Source: an uncultured Lachnospiraceae bacterium
GTDB lineage: Bacteria; Bacillota; Clostridia; Lachnospirales; Lachnospiraceae
Assembly: GCA_902797015.1 (NCBI GenBank)
Contig: CADBRG010000237.1
Location: 1-8,874, forward strand
Direction of reading: 5' to 3'
DNA length: 8,874 bases
Position 1 is the stretch's first letter. Every line of letters starts with the position of its first letter. Position numbers and translations under genes: made by a program. The notes below the pieces were generated by a model. The model ran no database searches. It was not told where the DNA came from and saw nothing but the letters and a program-made list of their open reading frames with translations. Below, piece after piece: positions 6,079-8,874 of the stretch.

Positions 6079-6702
6079 ATGGCAAAGAACGCTATGTACA
6101 GTCTGACATATGGATTGTTTGTGTTGACGGCACAAAAAGATGGAAAGCACAATGGCTGTATCATCAATACTGCAGGACAGGTAACGACAGATCCAAACCA
6201 GATCACGATTGCAGTCAATAAATTGAATTACACCCATGATCTGATCATGGAAACCAAAAAATTCACGGTATCGATCATCAGCCAACAGGCGAGCTTTGAT
6301 CTGTTCAAGCGATTTGGCTTTCAGACAGGCAGGGAAGTAGATAAGTTTGCCGGCTTTACAGGCTGGAAGGATGCATATAACGGAACCAGATATATTACGG
6401 ACGGGACCAATGCCTATATTTCCGCATGGGTAACGCAGACGATCGATCTGGGAACACATACGCTGTTTATCGCAAGTGTGACAGATTCTGCGGGGCTTAC
6501 CGATGTACCGTCTACGACCTATGAGTATTATTTGGAAAACATCAAGCCAAAGCCGGAAGCAGTCGGTACGACAAAAGAAGGACAGGTTATCTGGCGCTGC
6601 AGGATCTGTGGATATGAGTATGTTGGTGATCCGATTCCGGATGATTTCATCTGCCCGCTTTGCAAACATCCGGCTTCTGATTTTGAACGTGTGGAACAGT
6701 AG
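6079..6702 (+). CDS. hrb: flavin reductase-rubredoxin fusion (high-molecular-weight rubredoxin-like)
   Basis: A 207-residue cytoplasmic two-domain electron carrier. Residues 1 to about 150 form an FMN-binding flavin reductase-like domain (flavoredoxin type): short start MAKNAMYSLTYGLFVLTAQ, then NGCIINTAGQVTTDP and ITIAVNKLNYTHDLI. Residues about 170-207 form a rubredoxin domain with a complete iron site: Cys174-x2-Cys177 (CRICGYEY) and Cys192-x2-Cys195 (CPLCK). The 14-residue spacing between the pairs is shorter than in free rubredoxin and resembles rubrerythrin's. In acetogens and clostridia such fusions transfer electrons from NAD(P)H to A-type flavoproteins that reduce oxygen or nitric oxide. 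No such partner is in the window, so this role is inferred. The ATG is preceded by AGAAGGGAGAAGGGGAA, a strong purine-rich ribosome site. The next gene starts 24 nt downstream, so they are probably co-transcribed. Confidence 0.9.
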   Translation: MAKNAMYSLTYGLFVLTAQKDGKHNGCIINTAGQVTTDPNQITIAVNKLNYTHDLIMETKKFTVSIISQQASFDLFKRFGFQTGREVDKFAGFTGWKDAYNGTRYITDGTNAYISAWVTQTIDLGTHTLFIASVTDSAGLTDVPSTTYEYYLENIKPKPEAVGTTKEGQVIWRCRICGYEYVGDPIPDDFICPLCKHPASDFERVEQ

Positions 6703-6714
6703 TGATTTGATAAT

Positions 6715-6718
6715 GGAG
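6715..6718 (+). promoter_or_regulatory. ribosome binding site supporting a TTG start
   Basis: GGAG at 6715-6718 lies 8 nt before the TTG at 6727. The next in-frame ATG (6745) has no such sequence upstream, so the TTG is the preferred start of the 507-residue protein. Confidence 0.6.
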
Positions 6719-6726
6719 ACTGAAAC

Positions 6727-8250
6727 TTGATTGATAGATCAAAAATGATTTTCGGCAATCGGATTTCTGAACGTGATTACGAAAAAGCGGTTGCTTCAAA
6801 AAAGAAATATATCGGCAAATTTGGAGATGATTCCGATCTGTCTTACCCGGTCAGGGTAAAGGAGAATGCGGTGATCGGAGATATCCTTGGGGTCAAAGAC
6901 GTGCTTCTTGGACGTCCGGCTTCCGGGAAACGTCCGCAAATGCGGTCGGCAGGATTTGATGAGGAAAAGGGACTGATTGTCGGAAATATCCGTATGGGAT
7001 TCGGACATTACAGAATTTCTATGGCGATCGCATCCGCGGCGCATGCGATGGGCTACCAGCCTTACTGGATGGATCTCAATTCCTTCCCGGAGACGACCTG
7101 TACAAAGGTGATCAGTGCACAGAATGATCTGTATTCTCTGGGCTCAAGGATTTCACAAAAGAGCAGAGTCTTTAATAAAGTTGTTTGGGAACCGATGAAT
7201 TATGAGGGCTTCCGTAAGCTTTCCTACAATGCGTCAGATCAGAAAAACGCAGAGCTGATGGCGCCTGTGTTTTTCAACATTCCAAAAGAAATCCCGGTCA
7301 TTGCGACGCACGTCTGGCCGGCACAGGCGGCACTTCACGCCGGCATGCAGTATGTGGTCAATGCGATCCCGGACAACTGGCCGATGGCATTGCATCTGGC
7401 AGAGGGAAGTCTGCATACGGTTCAGACACACAGCGCGTATCTTGGCTATCGGACTTTAAACGGGATGCGTGGGAAGGAAGTGTTGCATCCGATGCCGGAA
7501 GATTCCCTGCTGTATACGGGACATTATATTGATCACGAGCTGGTTAAAAACATCCAGAAAGACTGCAAACGACGCAAGAAGCGGCAGGAAAAAGGAGAAC
7601 CGATGCGTTTTCTTTTGACGATTGGCGGAGCAGGCGCGCAAAAGGAAATCTTTGCGGCGATCATCCGACATCTGCTGCCTGCGATCAAAGAAAAGAAAGT
7701 AGCACTGTATGTCAATGTCGGAGATTATGAAAATGTCTGGCATGAGCTGACAGCTGAGATCCCTGTACTTCGGAAAGTGTCGAAGACGCATTTCAACGAC
7801 TGGGAAAATACAAAAACATTTTGTGAGAAGGCCCTTGACGGGCGCGTGATCGGTGTCCATGCATTCTGCCATGAGAATATTTTTGAGGCAGTCTATGTGA
7901 CCAATCTCCTGATGCGAAGCTGTGATGTCCTGGTGACAAAACCGAGTGAGCTTGCTTTTTATCCGGTGCCGAAGCTTTTTATCAAGCGGATCGGCGGGCA
8001 TGAAAAGTGGGGCGCGATCCATTCGGCAGAGATCGGAGACGGTACGATCGAGTGTGAAGACATTCCGCATATTTTACAGATGATCGATCTGTTCCGACAG
8101 GATGATTCGCTGCTGAAGGGCATGTGTGAAAACATTTGTGACAATAAGGAAATGGGAATTTATGACGGTGCATACCGCGCGGTTGAGGCAGCATTTGAAA
8201 TGAAGAAGGCTGCAAAGAAAAAGGAACAGGGATTGACGGAGGATGAGTAA
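6727..8250 (+). CDS. glycosyltransferase-like (GT-B fold) protein of unknown function
   Basis: A 507-residue soluble protein. The central and C-terminal parts resemble GT-B glycosyltransferases of the MurG/diacylglycerol glucosyltransferase (GT28) type: a nucleotide-fold entry NIRMGFGHYRISMAIASAA (87-105, compare the family's GxGH loop), TIGGAGAQKE (298-307) opening the second Rossmann domain, and DVLVTKPSELAFYPVPK (400-416), where MGDG-synthase-like enzymes have a TKPGG-type donor loop. Between them are HVWPAQAAL (195-203), IPDNWPMALH (214-223) and a very basic linker (about 275-294). No signal peptide or membrane helix is seen; the last 25 residues are highly charged. The first 85 residues are not recognised. 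It starts at TTG, supported by GGAG 8 nt upstream. It sits 24 nt after the rubredoxin fusion and 1 nt before the symporter, which suggests a shared transcript. Donor and acceptor are unknown. A non-catalytic role is possible, because the family resemblance is only by motif. Confidence 0.7.
   Translation: MIDRSKMIFGNRISERDYEKAVASKKKYIGKFGDDSDLSYPVRVKENAVIGDILGVKDVLLGRPASGKRPQMRSAGFDEEKGLIVGNIRMGFGHYRISMAIASAAHAMGYQPYWMDLNSFPETTCTKVISAQNDLYSLGSRISQKSRVFNKVVWEPMNYEGFRKLSYNASDQKNAELMAPVFFNIPKEIPVIATHVWPAQAALHAGMQYVVNAIPDNWPMALHLAEGSLHTVQTHSAYLGYRTLNGMRGKEVLHPMPEDSLLYTGHYIDHELVKNIQKDCKRRKKRQEKGEPMRFLLTIGGAGAQKEIFAAIIRHLLPAIKEKKVALYVNVGDYENVWHELTAEIPVLRKVSKTHFNDWENTKTFCEKALDGRVIGVHAFCHENIFEAVYVTNLLMRSCDVLVTKPSELAFYPVPKLFIKRIGGHEKWGAIHSAEIGDGTIECEDIPHILQMIDLFRQDDSLLKGMCENICDNKEMGIYDGAYRAVEAAFEMKKAAKKKEQGLTEDE
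8238..8242 (+). promoter_or_regulatory. ribosome binding site of the symporter gene
   Basis: GGAGG at 8238-8242 lies inside the end of the preceding gene. It has 9 nt of spacing to the ATG at 8252. An in-frame ATG at 8243 touches it directly and is therefore unlikely to be the start. Confidence 0.6.
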
Positions 8251-8251
8251 C

Positions 8252-8874
8252 ATGGCGTTAAACTTACGGAGTAAGCTTGCTTTTGGATTTGGTGCATTTG
8301 GAAAAGACCTCGTGTATATGCTGGTCTCCAATTACATTTTATATTATTACAACGCAGTGCTTGGCGTCAGTAGTGTATTTATCGGTGCGGTGCTGATGGG
8401 CGCGCGTATCTTTGATGCGGTCAACGACCCGCTGATGGGTATCATTGTAGCGAAGACAAAAACGAGGTTCGGTCGGTTCCGTCCCTGGATTCTGACGGGT
8501 ACCGTGTTGAATGCCGTCACGATCTATGCATTGTTTTCCGCACCGGCACAGGCTTCCGGCGGCGTGCTCCGCTGGTGGCTTGCGATCATTTACATCGCCT
8601 GGGGTGTAACCTATACGATGATGGATATCCCGTTCTGGTCGATGATCCCCGCGATCACGAATCCGGGCGCGGAAAGAGAGCAGCTTTCTTCATTGGCAAG
8701 ATCCTGTTCCGGTATCGGCGATGCGATCCCGATGGTCCTGACGATGGTCATCGTGCCGATCTTAAGCGGCAGTGCAGTGATCGCGGATTACCGGATCGGC
8801 TTCCGATACTGGGCGCTGATCATTGCAGTGATCTTTGTAATCTCTGAGATTGTTTTTGTATTGAAAGTTCCTGA
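8252..8874 (+). CDS. MelB-like GPH-family cation:sugar symporter (partial, C-terminus missing)
   Basis: The first 207 codons of a membrane transporter of the glycoside-pentoside-hexuronide:cation symporter family; the gene runs past the right edge. The start LRSKLAFGFGAFGKDL closely resembles MelB. Asp19 matches MelB Asp19. Asp55 and Asp59 in FDAVNDPLMG match the cation-site Asp55 and Asp59, and RFGRFRPW (72-79) is the family signature. Asp125 and Trp129 in MMDIPFWSMIP (123-133) match MelB Asp124 and Trp128 of the sugar site. Several hydrophobic helices are visible. The keeping of both acidic pairs suggests sodium- or proton-coupled sugar import, but the sugar cannot be read from the sequence; a galactoside is a reasonable guess given the glycosidase upstream. 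The gene follows the glycosyltransferase-like gene by 1 nt and is probably translationally coupled to it. Confidence 0.92.
   Translation, partial: MALNLRSKLAFGFGAFGKDLVYMLVSNYILYYYNAVLGVSSVFIGAVLMGARIFDAVNDPLMGIIVAKTKTRFGRFRPWILTGTVLNAVTIYALFSAPAQASGGVLRWWLAIIYIAWGVTYTMMDIPFWSMIPAITNPGAEREQLSSLARSCSGIGDAIPMVLTMVIVPILSGSAVIADYRIGFRYWALIIAVIFVISEIVFVLKVP

Noticed and set aside
6049..6669. A 206-codon open frame antisense to the rubredoxin fusion gene.
   Set aside because: The plus-strand frame encodes complete flavin reductase and rubredoxin motifs with a strong ribosome site. The antisense product is rich in Cys, Arg and Ile with no domain, as expected for a shadow frame.
7456..8070. A 204-codon open frame antisense to the glycosyltransferase-like gene.
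   Set aside because: It lies wholly inside a better supported gene, shows no recognisable motif and has no ribosome site that I could see.

Overview
The window looks like chromosomal sequence from a strictly anaerobic, low-to-moderate GC Firmicute, probably a gut clostridium of Lachnospiraceae type. This is inferred from purine-rich Shine-Dalgarno sites, a ferredoxin-dependent 2-oxoacid oxidoreductase, a flavin reductase-rubredoxin fusion of the type used in oxygen/NO defence by anaerobes, a cytoplasmic family 2 glycosidase and a MelB-like sugar symporter. I could not run a search, so the taxonomic placement is an inference.

Layout. Positions 1-2410 (minus strand) hold a four-gene operon, porG-porD-porA-porB. 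It encodes the gamma, delta, alpha and beta subunits of a pyruvate (or other 2-oxoacid):ferredoxin oxidoreductase. porB runs off the left edge. The genes are tightly spaced (14 nt, 4 nt overlap, 10 nt), and a clear promoter lies about 75-100 nt upstream of porG. Positions 2411-2839 are a divergent intergenic region with the por promoter, a forward promoter and an 8-bp inverted repeat, but no convincing gene. On the plus strand follow a lipoprotein of unknown function (2840-3451), with a long charged linker, and an 826-residue glycoside hydrolase family 2 enzyme (3504-5984). A short gap with a promoter-like sequence and a perfect 10-bp palindrome leads into a second plus-strand group: a flavin reductase-rubredoxin fusion (6079-6702), a 507-residue glycosyltransferase-like protein starting with TTG (6727-8250), and the first 207 codons of a GPH-family (MelB-like) cation:sugar symporter (8252 to the right edge).

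How the genes may fit together. The por operon makes acetyl-CoA (or another acyl-CoA), CO2 and reduced ferredoxin. The glycosidase and the symporter suggest glycoside or oligosaccharide use: import by the symporter, then hydrolysis in the cytoplasm. The 507-residue protein is spaced by 24 nt from the rubredoxin fusion and by 1 nt from the symporter, so these three are probably co-transcribed, yet no known pathway explains the combination. That protein is the least understood part of the window. I see no RNA genes, CRISPR arrays, insertion sequences or phage genes. The window looks like ordinary metabolic chromosome with a few poorly characterised proteins, rather than a clear new system.
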